From: Verrucomicrobiota bacterium
GTDB taxonomy: Bacteria; Verrucomicrobiota; Verrucomicrobiia; Chthoniobacterales; JAFAMB01
DNA: 51,071 bases
Assembly: GCA_019239825.1 (NCBI GenBank)
Contig: JAFAZK010000208.1
Coordinates: 1-51,071 of the forward strand
Reading direction: 5' to 3'
Shown here: piece after piece, positions 25,264 to 32,819 of the stretch
How the letters are laid out: every line of letters starts with the position of its first letter
Numbering within the stretch: the first letter of the stretch is position 1
Position numbers and translations under genes: made by a program
Notes under the pieces: generated by a model
Told to the model about the DNA's origin: nothing
Seen by the model: only the letters and a program-made list of their open reading frames with translations
Database searches by the model: none

Positions 25264-27399
25264 TTACTTGGCGGTCGTGAAGGCGACGTTACCCGGGTTT
25301 GCCGATCCACCGCTGGCATTGAAGCCCCAGACAAAGACGTTGTAGGCTGTGTTTGGAGTCAGGCCTGTGAACGTCATGCTGAGGGTCGGCGGTCTTTTAA
25401 CATAGCCGATGGTATTGTTGAACAGCGGACCGGCCTTATACAAGCCGATGGCATAACCCACTGGATTACCGGTCGGCTTGGTCCAGGTGATCGTTGCACT
25501 GGTTGACGTCGCTGCCGCTTTAAGCCCGACGATTAACGAACCGGGGGCAGTCCCGGCCTGTTTGCCGGAGAGCAGCAGCTGTAGGCCAAATCCGCCGCCC
25601 CATATTGAACCGTTGCCCGTCGTGTTGCTATAACCGAAGCCGTTATAGAAACCAGGGCCGCCGAATGGAACATAGCCGTTAGAACCAGTCTCGATGTCAT
25701 ACAGGTAGTCGGACGGGGTACCGCCCACTGTAGTTCCAACCGTGTACAGGATCGGATTGAAGAACCCAAGGTTACCCAAACCGGTCCAGGTGAGGGCCGC
25801 GTTGATGTTACTCAGGTAACCGGCCCAGAGCGGGCTAGCCACACTGGTACCACCATATTGTTGCCAGCCGCCTGCATCACTAATATAGACCGCAACTCCG
25901 GTGGCCACAGCGGCCTCTGCTGCCACATCCGGCACGTTCCGCATGGTCGTAGATCCACCGTTTCCGGCAGTGTACCCGGTGAAGGGAATGTTTTGATAGG
26001 CCGGTTGTGCCCAGTAGGTGCTGATACCGCCACCGGTGGCTCCGTAGTACGGGAATTCGTTCCATGCACTCTCTAGCAAATAATTTTCACCAGTAGTGGT
26101 CAGCAATTGTGTGCCGCCGACACCGGTGATGTAGGGATCGCTAGCCGGATTAGAGACGTTGTACGGGAAGTTGAAACCATTACCGAAAGCACCGTTGTCG
26201 CCCGAGCTAGCCAGCACGGTAATGCCTTGGGCCGCGCATTGTTGTAGAGCGGTGTCCAGGGCCACTTCTGTGCCAGCTGAAATGAAGAAGCCTTCGTCTT
26301 GTCCATAGGAGGCGCTCACCACACTTGCCTTCGCGTCATCCGCGATCTTGGTGAAAGCATCCGTGATAGCAACATCGAACGGGTCGTACTGGTAATCATC
26401 GATGTACACCAAGACTGTTGCCACCTTTGGGTTCGTGGCGATGATCATGTCGAGATCGAGGCAGGCTTCTCCCTCGATCGCCGACTCGATGATAACCGGG
26501 GAACCGTTCACCGAAATCGGAACCTGTTTCACGTTTGACCCGGTCTTAAAGTAGGTCTCGTAATAGCTGACGTCGGCCGTGTTGTAAAAGCCTTGCTCGA
26601 AGACAGCCAGGGTTTGACCCTTTATTAAACCACCCCAGTTCGGGATGGAGTAAGCCGTGTGCAGGTCTTGGGGACCGTAGGTGCCGCCGGGGCCAGTTCC
26701 TAAGGCTTCGGTTCTGCCCGCCGGTTTGAGCGCGCTGTTAGGTGCAGGGTGTTCACCGAGCGTCTTGCCCAATTTGGCCAAGGCAGCATCCGGTTTCCCC
26801 GAGGTTAGTCCGATAACCGCAACTACCTTCGAACCAATTTCGGCAGGAACCGTCGGCTTAATACCAGCCGAATGAAAGATTACCCCGTCGCTGGTCTCAT
26901 AGTTATTGATCTCGGTTTTGAAGAGCCGATTCAGCACCGCCACGCTGCCTCGTACGGTCAGAGTCGTACGACCAATTGATTCCTGTGAAATGGTCAGGTT
27001 ATTTGACCCTGCCCACACCTTCAGGGCTTCATAATCAGCCGCATTCGCGCCGAACCGATCCGCAAACTCCTGCGGAGTGAGGTACTTGTGGAAGAGCGGA
27101 TCGCCCGGCGTGGATACGTGGTCGACAAAGGCCTTCAAACCCGCTGGGTCCGAAGACGGTAGCGCCAATACCACGCTGATGGTTTTACTGCTTTCCATCT
27201 GCGAAACGAAAGTGGATTTCGCAACTAATGGAGACAGTTCGATAGTCGTCATCGCGCCAAACATCGCGCTAGATGTGAAGAGGAGGGAGGCGGAAACAAA
27301 TCCGCCTAGCGCCATACTTCCAAATCGGCGCCGATAACCGGCGCCTCCTACATAACGGGCCGAATAATTACGGCCCAATGTTTTAAGTAGACCTTGCAT
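25264..27399 (-). CDS. Secreted sedolisin (S53, pro-kumamolisin type) peptidase with C-terminal Fn3-like domain
   Basis: 711-residue serine-carboxyl peptidase. The order is: RRRFGS plus hydrophobic stretch (residues 23-49, signal peptide, Tat-like arginines); pro-kumamolisin activation domain at about 55-200 (DPLFHKYLTPQEFADRFG); catalytic domain at about 235-620; fibronectin type III-like domain to the end (ATITWTKPTGNPVGY...NTAYNVFVWGF). The triad is visible as E311 and D315 (EACLDLDM) and S519 (GGTSVASPLWAG), with the oxyanion aspartate D401 in ASSGDNGAFG. Such enzymes degrade proteins outside the cell at low pH. Transcribed alone, with its own terminator and a 1.2-kb upstream non-coding region. 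Confidence 0.93.
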   Translation of the reverse strand: MQGLLKTLGRNYSARYVGGAGYRRRFGSMALGGFVSASLLFTSSAMFGAMTTIELSPLVAKSTFVSQMESSKTISVVLALPSSDPAGLKAFVDHVSTPGDPLFHKYLTPQEFADRFGANAADYEALKVWAGSNNLTISQESIGRTTLTVRGSVAVLNRLFKTEINNYETSDGVIFHSAGIKPTVPAEIGSKVVAVIGLTSGKPDAALAKLGKTLGEHPAPNSALKPAGRTEALGTGPGGTYGPQDLHTAYSIPNWGGLIKGQTLAVFEQGFYNTADVSYYETYFKTGSNVKQVPISVNGSPVIIESAIEGEACLDLDMIIATNPKVATVLVYIDDYQYDPFDVAITDAFTKIADDAKASVVSASYGQDEGFFISAGTEVALDTALQQCAAQGITVLASSGDNGAFGNGFNFPYNVSNPASDPYITGVGGTQLLTTTGENYLLESAWNEFPYYGATGGGISTYWAQPAYQNIPFTGYTAGNGGSTTMRNVPDVAAEAAVATGVAVYISDAGGWQQYGGTSVASPLWAGYLSNINAALTWTGLGNLGFFNPILYTVGTTVGGTPSDYLYDIETGSNGYVPFGGPGFYNGFGYSNTTGNGSIWGGGFGLQLLLSGKQAGTAPGSLIVGLKAAATSTSATITWTKPTGNPVGYAIGLYKAGPLFNNTIGYVKRPPTLSMTFTGLTPNTAYNVFVWGFNASGGSANPGNVAFTTAK

Positions 27400-27490
27400 A
27401 ATGGTTAGTAAAAACTCCGGTTACTGCGAAGTGTGAGGGCGAAACTTGGAACAACGTTTCTAGCTTTGTCAGATAGCCGGAGAATTAGTC

Positions 27491-27632
27491 GTCTAACAAA
27501 ATGGAATAGCTCGGGCTCGATACTTCCTACCACCCAGCGATTCCACTGATCTAGTTAGACGAAATTGGTTAATTGGAGTGGTTAGCTTAAGTAGTTAGTC
27601 TAACTAACAACGGGGATGTTGAATGGTTAGAC
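27491..27632. promoter_or_regulatory. Four GTTAGAC sites upstream of the sedolisin gene
   Basis: Copies lie at 27491-27497 (minus), 27554-27560 (plus), 27598-27604 (minus) and 27626-27632 (plus), with alternating orientation. The first two extend to a 9-base inverted pair (TCGTCTAAC and GTTAGACGA), and the third lies in GTTAGTCTAAC. They begin about 90 bases upstream of the sedolisin ATG. They look like binding sites for one regulator; no protein can be named. Confidence 0.4.
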
Positions 27633-27828
27633 ATAATTTTGGAGTTAAATAGTTAACAGTCTGATTCTAAAGACGACACTGCTTGCCGGTCTCTGTTGCC
27701 CGGCCTTTAGCCGGACGTCCGGAGACAAAACTGTCCCTTGGCGCAATCTCTTTCGAGACGAAAAAGCCGCGCTGCTTTTGATCGAACTAACTTCGACTCG
27801 AGCTGACAGTCGACACTAATTGATCCGA

Positions 27829-27874
27829 TCCGGATCCTGGGATTTCCTAGTTACAACTAGGAATAGGATCCGGA
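27829..27874. repeat. Two-step hairpin upstream of the sedolisin
   Basis: TCCGGATCC pairs with GGATCCGGA, and inside it TTCCTAGTT pairs with AACTAGGAA around a two-base loop, with small internal bulges. On the minus strand it covers the last codons of the small ORF at 27847-27951. Confidence 0.6.
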
Positions 27875-27951
27875 AGGACTAGGGCGGGAAGGGCCTTTAG
27901 ACCCAGGCCGTATACTGCGTAGACTCCATCCATAAGCCAACGTGTAGTCAT
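27847..27951 (-). CDS. Possible small ORF (34 residues)
   Basis: ATG at 27951 opens a 34-codon frame beginning MTTRWLMDGVYAVYGLGLKA and ending PDPIPSCN. A purine-rich AGAAGAAGG directly precedes the ATG with almost no spacing, which is close for a Shine-Dalgarno sequence. The 3' end folds into the two-step hairpin. It is on the sedolisin strand about 450 bases upstream, so it could be a leader peptide. I do not recognise the sequence. It may be chance. Confidence 0.25.
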   Translation of the reverse strand: MTTRWLMDGVYAVYGLGLKALPALVLPDPIPSCN

Positions 27952-28631
27952 CCTTCTTCAGACCAGAAGCGCATCCTGCTCTGCGGGTGCTGAAGTCATA
28001 GACTGAATTGCTGAGTTGATATCCTTAACGTTTACCCCGCGCCAAAGCAGACCCGTCCGTCAGGGTCTGTGATCCACGCGATTAACATCGGCATATATGA
28101 AAGATGTATGTGAGCGTCAACTCTAATTTATGGAAATTCGAATAAAATATAGTCAGCGTCGAATTGCGCGGCGTTGGCCGGCTTCTGGGCTTCGATAGTC
28201 GCTGGTAAACAGAAGCAAAAAGATTGGCATCGGCGCAACCGACAGCATGAATCTTAACCAGATCCAAAAAGAACAGAAATTGGATAGAGGTTAACCCGGT
28301 CAACGCCGGAATGGCGGGAAAGAGCGAGCCTGCCCAGTGCTGGTCGGTCACCACACCGCATCTTTTGGGCTTTCTATCATATAAATGTCAGAGGACCTGT
28401 CGCGTCGTAGTGCCGCGACCGCGGGAGGAGGCGAATCGCATCCCTCGTTGCTCCATCGTGCGCTCAGGTCCTATCACTCGATCTCTGGCTTCGTTAGGGA
28501 CCAGTTCTCGCTCCCCAGGGTTTCAGGGACCGCCGGTCAAGACGGACGAACGGGAGGTCGCTCCTACCGTTCCCGTTCCCGGCGTTGTTTGAGTTCCCAC
28601 GGTGATGTACGAGTTTAGTCTAGTTTGACCG

Positions 28632-29828
28632 ATGTCTTATAACGCCAAAATGCAGCGGGTTTTCATCACCGGGTACGGAATCGTGTCGCCTTTAGGTGGC
28701 GACAACGCTGAGAATCTGAAGAGCCTGCTGAAGGGCAGGGATTGTGTTTCTCCGGTTACGGCGTTCGATGTTTCCAAGACGCGATGCCGCAGTGCGGGTC
28801 AGGTAACCGATGAATGGTTGAAAGAAGCCGTGACCCGAAAGGATCGGAGACTGGATCGCAGCTCTCTGATGATGCTGCAAGCAGCGCGGGAGGTGGTCCG
28901 CACCGCGGGCGGATTCTCTCCGGAGATCGTGGTGATTGCCACCTCCAGCGGTGGGATGTCCAACGGAGAACGCTTCTACCGTTCGTTGTTCGAACCAGCC
29001 AGCCGCCGCGGCGCGGCTCAGACGGTAGCGAACTATATGGCCCAAAAGCCGGTGTTGGATGTTCAGGCGAAATTCGGTTGGCGGATTCCGGCGCAGATTA
29101 TTTCCAACGCTTGCGCCTCCGGCACCAATGCGATTGGTCATGCCTTTCAATTGATCAGGGCCGGCCTTTATGACTCGGTTATGTGTGGTGGTTATGACCC
29201 TCTGTCCGAGCTTGTGTTTACTGGGTTCGATTCGCTTCAGGCCGCTACACCAAACAGGATCCGGCCGTTTGACCGGGACCGGAATGGTTTGGTGCTGGGT
29301 GAAGGAGCTGCCCTGCTAACGCTCGAATCGGAGAAAGCTGCCGTTGCCCGCCGCGCCACCGTATTGGCTGAGATCGTGGGGTATGGTGTCTCCACCGATA
29401 ACTATCATTTGACGCAACCCGATCCTTCCGGGGTCGGCCCAAAACTGGCGATGGAAAGAGCGTTAGCCGACGCCCAGCTCGATCCAGCCTCGGTCGATTA
29501 TGTGAACGCGCATGGAACCGCCACAGTCTTCAACGATGCCACGGAAGGAAAAGCAATCTCCGAACTGATGCCCGGTGTCGCCATCAGTTCGACAAAATCG
29601 ATGATGGGCCATGCTTTGGGGGGCGCTGGAGCGATTGAGGCCGTTTTCAGTGTGCTGGCGATACTCCATCAGTTTATCCCGCCGAATATCAACTTCCGTC
29701 AACCAGAACCGGATTGGACGTTTCGGGTGGTCAGCAACGCGGAAGAGCCGGCCAAGATCCAGCGGGTGGTCTCAAACTCTTTCGGCTTCGGTGGCGCTAA
29801 TGCAACCCTCGTCCTCCAGGCAGCCTAA
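28632..29828 (+). CDS. Beta-ketoacyl-[ACP] synthase (FabF-like, KS-alpha)
   Basis: Condensing enzyme of 398 residues with an intact Cys-His-His triad: C161 in SNACASGTNAIG, H294 in NAHGTATVFND, and H327 in TKSMMGHALGGAG with K322. The N-terminus VFITGYGIVSPLG and the C-terminus SNSFGFGGANATLVL are standard. It resembles FabF and KS-alpha of type II polyketide or aryl-polyene pathways. A cysteine-less ketosynthase relative follows on the same strand 209 bases later, arguing for a specialised pathway. No acyl carrier protein gene is seen nearby. The ATG at 28632 or the in-frame ATG at 28650 could be the start. Confidence 0.88.
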   Translation: MSYNAKMQRVFITGYGIVSPLGGDNAENLKSLLKGRDCVSPVTAFDVSKTRCRSAGQVTDEWLKEAVTRKDRRLDRSSLMMLQAAREVVRTAGGFSPEIVVIATSSGGMSNGERFYRSLFEPASRRGAAQTVANYMAQKPVLDVQAKFGWRIPAQIISNACASGTNAIGHAFQLIRAGLYDSVMCGGYDPLSELVFTGFDSLQAATPNRIRPFDRDRNGLVLGEGAALLTLESEKAAVARRATVLAEIVGYGVSTDNYHLTQPDPSGVGPKLAMERALADAQLDPASVDYVNAHGTATVFNDATEGKAISELMPGVAISSTKSMMGHALGGAGAIEAVFSVLAILHQFIPPNINFRQPEPDWTFRVVSNAEEPAKIQRVVSNSFGFGGANATLVLQAA

Positions 29829-29838
29829 ATCATAGCCG

Positions 29839-29991
29839 CGCGCAGAGGGCGCAACGGGCGCGGAGGTAAAGAAAAGGAAAATTCTTCTCTGAAGAGCACA
29901 GGTTAAGAATCTCACGAAAAATGAGCGAGATTTCGCTTTTTCGTCAGGGTTTTCCCTGCTTAGCCTTTGCGTCCGTTGCGCCCTCTGCGCG
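29839..29991. repeat. GCGCAGAGG-family inverted-repeat element between the two ketosynthase genes
   Basis: Perfect 19-base arms (29839-29857 and 29973-29991) containing CGCAGAGGGCGCAACGG enclose about 115 bases. The interior has its own AAATGAGCGAGATTTC-type short repeats. It is the same family as the prpC-prpD element at 20869-21087. Confidence 0.7.
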
Positions 29992-30037
29992 AGGCCTCTA
30001 TTTTGGTTCGGTTGCCGCTTCGTCGAGCTAGAAAACT

Positions 30038-31168
30038 GTGGATTCTAAATTCGGTTTCTGTATTCAAGGAGTTGGTGCGGTTACGCCGATTGGCGCAGAT
30101 GCCAAGGAGACCTGGGATGAACTGGTGCGAGGCACTGAAGCAGTTCGCCAGCTGTTGCCGCAGGGATTCGGCGGACGTTCGTATTACTATAGTGCGGTAC
30201 CGGCAAAGTTTACTAGTGGCGCCGGCCGCCAGCCTCGGCTGCGGCGTTCAGGTGAGATCTCCCTGCTCGGGGTTAGTGCGGGGCTAGCCGCGTTATCGGA
30301 TGCGGGAATCCCCTCAGAACAAGCAAGTCGGGGAGCGATCGTCTTCGCAATCGCCTGTGGCGGAGTCGCTTATACCCGCCGTTTCTATCACGAAGTGCTC
30401 ACGGAAGGGGCAAATGTCGCCAGCCCAGTCCTTTTTCCGGAGACCGTGTACAATGCCCCGGCCAGCCATCTCGCAGCGCTACTGAAGATCGACGGCCGCG
30501 ACTATACTTTGGTGGGAGATTCTTCGGTTGGGTTGTCGGCGCTCAATTTCGCATCCCAACTTCTGGCCATTGATCCGACTCTTCCGTTTTGTGTTGTGGT
30601 TGGGGCAGAAGAAGCGGATTGGGTCTTGGCAGACGGATTTGCCACCTGGCGCATGGCCAGTAATCAATCCTCTTTCCCGGTGTTTGGACTCAGCGAAGGC
30701 ACAATCTTAGCCGAGAGCGCCGCAGCCGTAGTGTTAAGCCGTTCGGGTTCGTTGCGTCTCGCTGGAACCTCTGCTGGTTTACCTTTTTTCTCCCAGAAAG
30801 AGGCTCCTGCTGCACTGGCGGAGCTGGCGGCTGAAGTATGCAACGGGTATACGCCGGCCGGTATTCTTTCCAGTGCAAACGGTACCTTTGCAGATCGAGT
30901 GGAAGAAGCTGTCTTCGCGTCCGGTTTTGGTTCGGTGCCGGTTTATGCACACAAACCTGCCATTGGAGATTCATTGGGCGCGAGCGCAGTGCTGCAGCTG
31001 GTTTTGGCGAAGTTCGCGCTCGAACAACAGAAACTGCCGCCAACTTTGCATGCTGGACAACGGCTGCAGACGGTGTCGCGATCGGTTACCGAGATCCGCG
31101 GAGATGAAGTCTTGATCACCAGCGTCGGATTCAATCAGCAGGTGAACGCAGCACTGGTGGGGCGCTAG
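30038..31168 (+). CDS. Ketosynthase-like protein without catalytic residues (chain-length-factor type)
   Basis: 376 residues with the thiolase/KS fold: FCIQGVGAVTPIGADAKETW at the start and TSVGFNQQVNAALVGR at the end. By motif alignment, the nucleophile Cys is Ser162 (VGDSSVGLSAL), the first His is Asn281 (SSANGTFADR), and the second His is Asp311 (HKPAIGDSLGAS, Lys306 kept). All three catalytic positions are changed, as in KS-beta/chain-length factors that dimerise with an active KS. The active partner is probably the gene just upstream. The start is GTG 30038, without a clear Shine-Dalgarno sequence. It could also be a degenerate paralogue. Confidence 0.82.
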   Translation: MDSKFGFCIQGVGAVTPIGADAKETWDELVRGTEAVRQLLPQGFGGRSYYYSAVPAKFTSGAGRQPRLRRSGEISLLGVSAGLAALSDAGIPSEQASRGAIVFAIACGGVAYTRRFYHEVLTEGANVASPVLFPETVYNAPASHLAALLKIDGRDYTLVGDSSVGLSALNFASQLLAIDPTLPFCVVVGAEEADWVLADGFATWRMASNQSSFPVFGLSEGTILAESAAAVVLSRSGSLRLAGTSAGLPFFSQKEAPAALAELAAEVCNGYTPAGILSSANGTFADRVEEAVFASGFGSVPVYAHKPAIGDSLGASAVLQLVLAKFALEQQKLPPTLHAGQRLQTVSRSVTEIRGDEVLITSVGFNQQVNAALVGR

Positions 31169-31180
31169 GGGGACGAAAAA

Positions 31181-31399
31181 ACTTGGTGGGGCGAGGCTCC
31201 CGAAGGAATTTACCACAGGACCGAAGCAGCTGACCATCTTGGCCGGGCGATGTTGTTACGCCTTAGACCGTGCCGAGCCGCGACCCAGCGCTGGGACACG
31301 GCTCGGCGCGTCTTGGGGCGTAGCGGCACTATTCGGTAAAAGGACGCCTTTCCCTCTGGTTAAGATACAAGGACATCCGGGAGCCTCGCCCCACCAAGT
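31181..31399. mobile_element. MITE-like element, copy B (22-bp perfect terminal inverted repeats)
   Basis: The ends 31181-31202 and 31378-31399 are perfect 22-base inverted repeats with the family core GTGGGGCGAGGCTCCCG. The interior has GCCGAGCCG (31272-31280) and CGGCTCGGC (31299-31307) flanking the palindrome CCCAGCGCTGGG. No coding capacity. It lies between the KS-like gene and the mntR-like gene. Confidence 0.7.
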
Positions 31400-31444
31400 T
31401 GTCGTTCTTGCAACCCATGCTGGCCCAGAGCATAATCGACTGAT

Positions 31445-31882
31445 ATGCCCGAAAACTCGGCTCCGGTGGCGAGGTCTTCGACCGTCGAAGACTACCTCGA
31501 GCAAATCCTTGACCTGATCAATACGAAGGGATATGCCCGCGTTGCCGATATCGCCCTGGGGCTCAAGATTTCTCAGGCCAGCGTGACGAACATGGTACAG
31601 CGCCTCGATTCGGAAGGCCTCCTCAAGTACGAGAAATATCGCGGGCTCGTTTTAACGACCGCCGGGGAGACGCTGGCTCGGAACATCATGCAGCGGCATC
31701 AATTGCTGACCGATTTTCTAAGGATGCTCGGGATCGATGAGGAGGTCATTTATCACGACGTGGAAGGAATGGAACACCATATCAGCCCACAGACATTACG
31801 CGCAATCGAGGCCTTGGTCTCGGCTCTACAAGAAAAATCGGATCTTTTGGATCAGATAAAACATCAAGCGCACGGCACTTGA
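31445..31882 (+). CDS. mntR: MntR-type manganese-responsive regulator (DtxR family)
   Basis: 145 residues. A winged helix-turn-helix (VADIALGLKISQASVTNMVQ) is followed by the metal-binding dimerisation domain, without the SH3 domain of longer DtxR proteins. All metal ligands of Bacillus subtilis MntR are matched at a constant offset of eight: D16, E19, H85, E107, E110, H111 (VEDYLEQI, QRHQLL, DVEGMEHH). It should repress Mn(II) uptake genes when metal is abundant. No mntH or other metal transporter is adjacent, so its targets lie elsewhere. The MITE-like copy B ends 45 bases upstream of the start. Confidence 0.9.
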   Translation: MPENSAPVARSSTVEDYLEQILDLINTKGYARVADIALGLKISQASVTNMVQRLDSEGLLKYEKYRGLVLTTAGETLARNIMQRHQLLTDFLRMLGIDEEVIYHDVEGMEHHISPQTLRAIEALVSALQEKSDLLDQIKHQAHGT

Positions 31883-31970
31883 TTTGCCCATCACTCAAAA
31901 GGTCTGATGTGAGGCGGTCCGAGCCGGGCTGGCACTGGTGAGGAGATTTCCGGCGCCGATACCTGACGAA

Positions 31971-31986
31971 TCCCGCGGCCGCGGGA
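31971..31986. repeat. 16-base perfect GC palindrome
   Basis: TCCCGCGGCCGCGGGA is fully self-complementary. It lies 89 bases after the mntR stop and may form a stem or bind a dimeric protein. No U-tract follows. Confidence 0.4.
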
Positions 31987-32028
31987 CACCAGACGGACCA
32001 TTTTCAAGCCAACCCTTCGGGCCGTGGC

Positions 32029-32115
32029 CAGTTGGCTGATTTTCGGCGTTGCTCACTCCTTAGCTATCAGTTTTAGATATGCTCGTCGTTCGCGCCTTGA
32101 AAAATCAGCCAACTG
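32029..32115. repeat. 15-bp inverted repeat upstream of lipoprotein gene
   Basis: CAGTTGGCTGATTTT (32029-32043) and AAAATCAGCCAACTG (32101-32115) are perfect complements separated by 57 bases. The right arm ends 59 bases before the lipoprotein start. Position suggests a terminator for mntR or a leader structure. Confidence 0.55.
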
Positions 32116-32173
32116 ATTCCGCGGGCGCAAGACGTTACGCCTCCAACTTATGACTCGATGCACCAGGACCAAC

Positions 32174-32638
32174 ATGAGCCGTGTTTCCCTAGCGATAGCC
32201 TTTCTTGCCACTCTTTTTCTAGCTGGATGCGCTGAAGACGAGTTCGCTGCTCGACAGGCGGTGTTAGCGCAAAGTATCGCGGCGGAACAGCCGGGCGATT
32301 ACTTTATTGGCCGACGTTTGTATCGCCGAAACTATTTCTTCTGGGGCTACATACGGAAACCTCAGCAGCCTTGGAGCCAGGCGCAGTTAGTGATGTTGAA
32401 CGAACAGAAGACTCTAGCGCCTGACCGCGCGGCGAATGCCATCGGCTCTGACAACAATACTGAGTATCGTTTGAAAGGTTATTTCTCCGGGCAAACGGTG
32501 TACGAACCGGCTTCAAATCGATTTTATCCAGAGTTTGTTTTGACCGGGTATCAGGTCATTTCCGGTAATCCGCCCCAAATCTTTCGAGACCCGAATGCCA
32601 CCGATCCCAATCGTCTGTACATCGATAAGCCAGAATAG
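32174..32638 (+). CDS. Putative lipoprotein, unknown function
   Basis: About 154 residues from ATG 32174; an in-frame ATG at 32150 is also possible. The N-terminus MSRVSLAIAFLATLFLAGC is a lipoprotein signal with lipobox LAGC. The mature part has a basic aromatic segment (FIGRRLYRRNYFFWGYIRKP) and a conserved-looking YRLKGYFSGQTVYEPASNRF, ending in a probable beta-rich domain. I do not recognise the family. It is followed by an inverted-repeat element and then the PEGA kinase gene. Confidence 0.75.
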   Translation: MSRVSLAIAFLATLFLAGCAEDEFAARQAVLAQSIAAEQPGDYFIGRRLYRRNYFFWGYIRKPQQPWSQAQLVMLNEQKTLAPDRAANAIGSDNNTEYRLKGYFSGQTVYEPASNRFYPEFVLTGYQVISGNPPQIFRDPNATDPNRLYIDKPE

Positions 32639-32677
32639 TTCTAGGTTACGAGTGCTGAGAGGGGCGTGTTACGAAAG

Positions 32678-32776
32678 AGTAATCAGCAATCAGTGAGTCA
32701 GTAATCAGTTTCTGAAACTGAAGAGCTACCGAAAACGGTCAGGACTGAGTACTGACCTACTGATTACTGATTACTT
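32678..32776. repeat. Inverted repeat of GTAATCAG words
   Basis: AGTAATCAGCAATCAGTGAG (from 32679) is mirrored by ACTGATTACTGATTACTT ending at 32776. The arms are imperfect copies of one short word. It ends 44 bases upstream of the PEGA kinase gene. Confidence 0.6.
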
Positions 32777-32819
32777 GGCTATTTGCGAAGATGCTCTCTA
32801 GGCATATCGTTCACTGGCC

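Larger units (their letters stand above)
27400..28631. other. 1.2-kb region between divergent sedolisin and ketosynthase genes
   Basis: No long gene is convincing here. The visible structure is: four GTTAGAC/GTCTAAC sites (27491-27632); a GC-rich hairpin around 27691-27725 (CCCGGC...GCCGG); a long hairpin at 27829-27874; a possible 34-codon ORF on the minus strand (27847-27951); and a CAGACCC/GGGTCTG stem near 28047-28069. The minus-strand 90-codon frame at 28082-28354 has no family character. Confidence 0.5.

Noticed and set aside
28082..28354. 90-codon minus-strand frame in the sedolisin/ketosynthase gap
   Set aside because: Composition is unlike neighbouring genes and no motif is visible. 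I left it out of the gene list.
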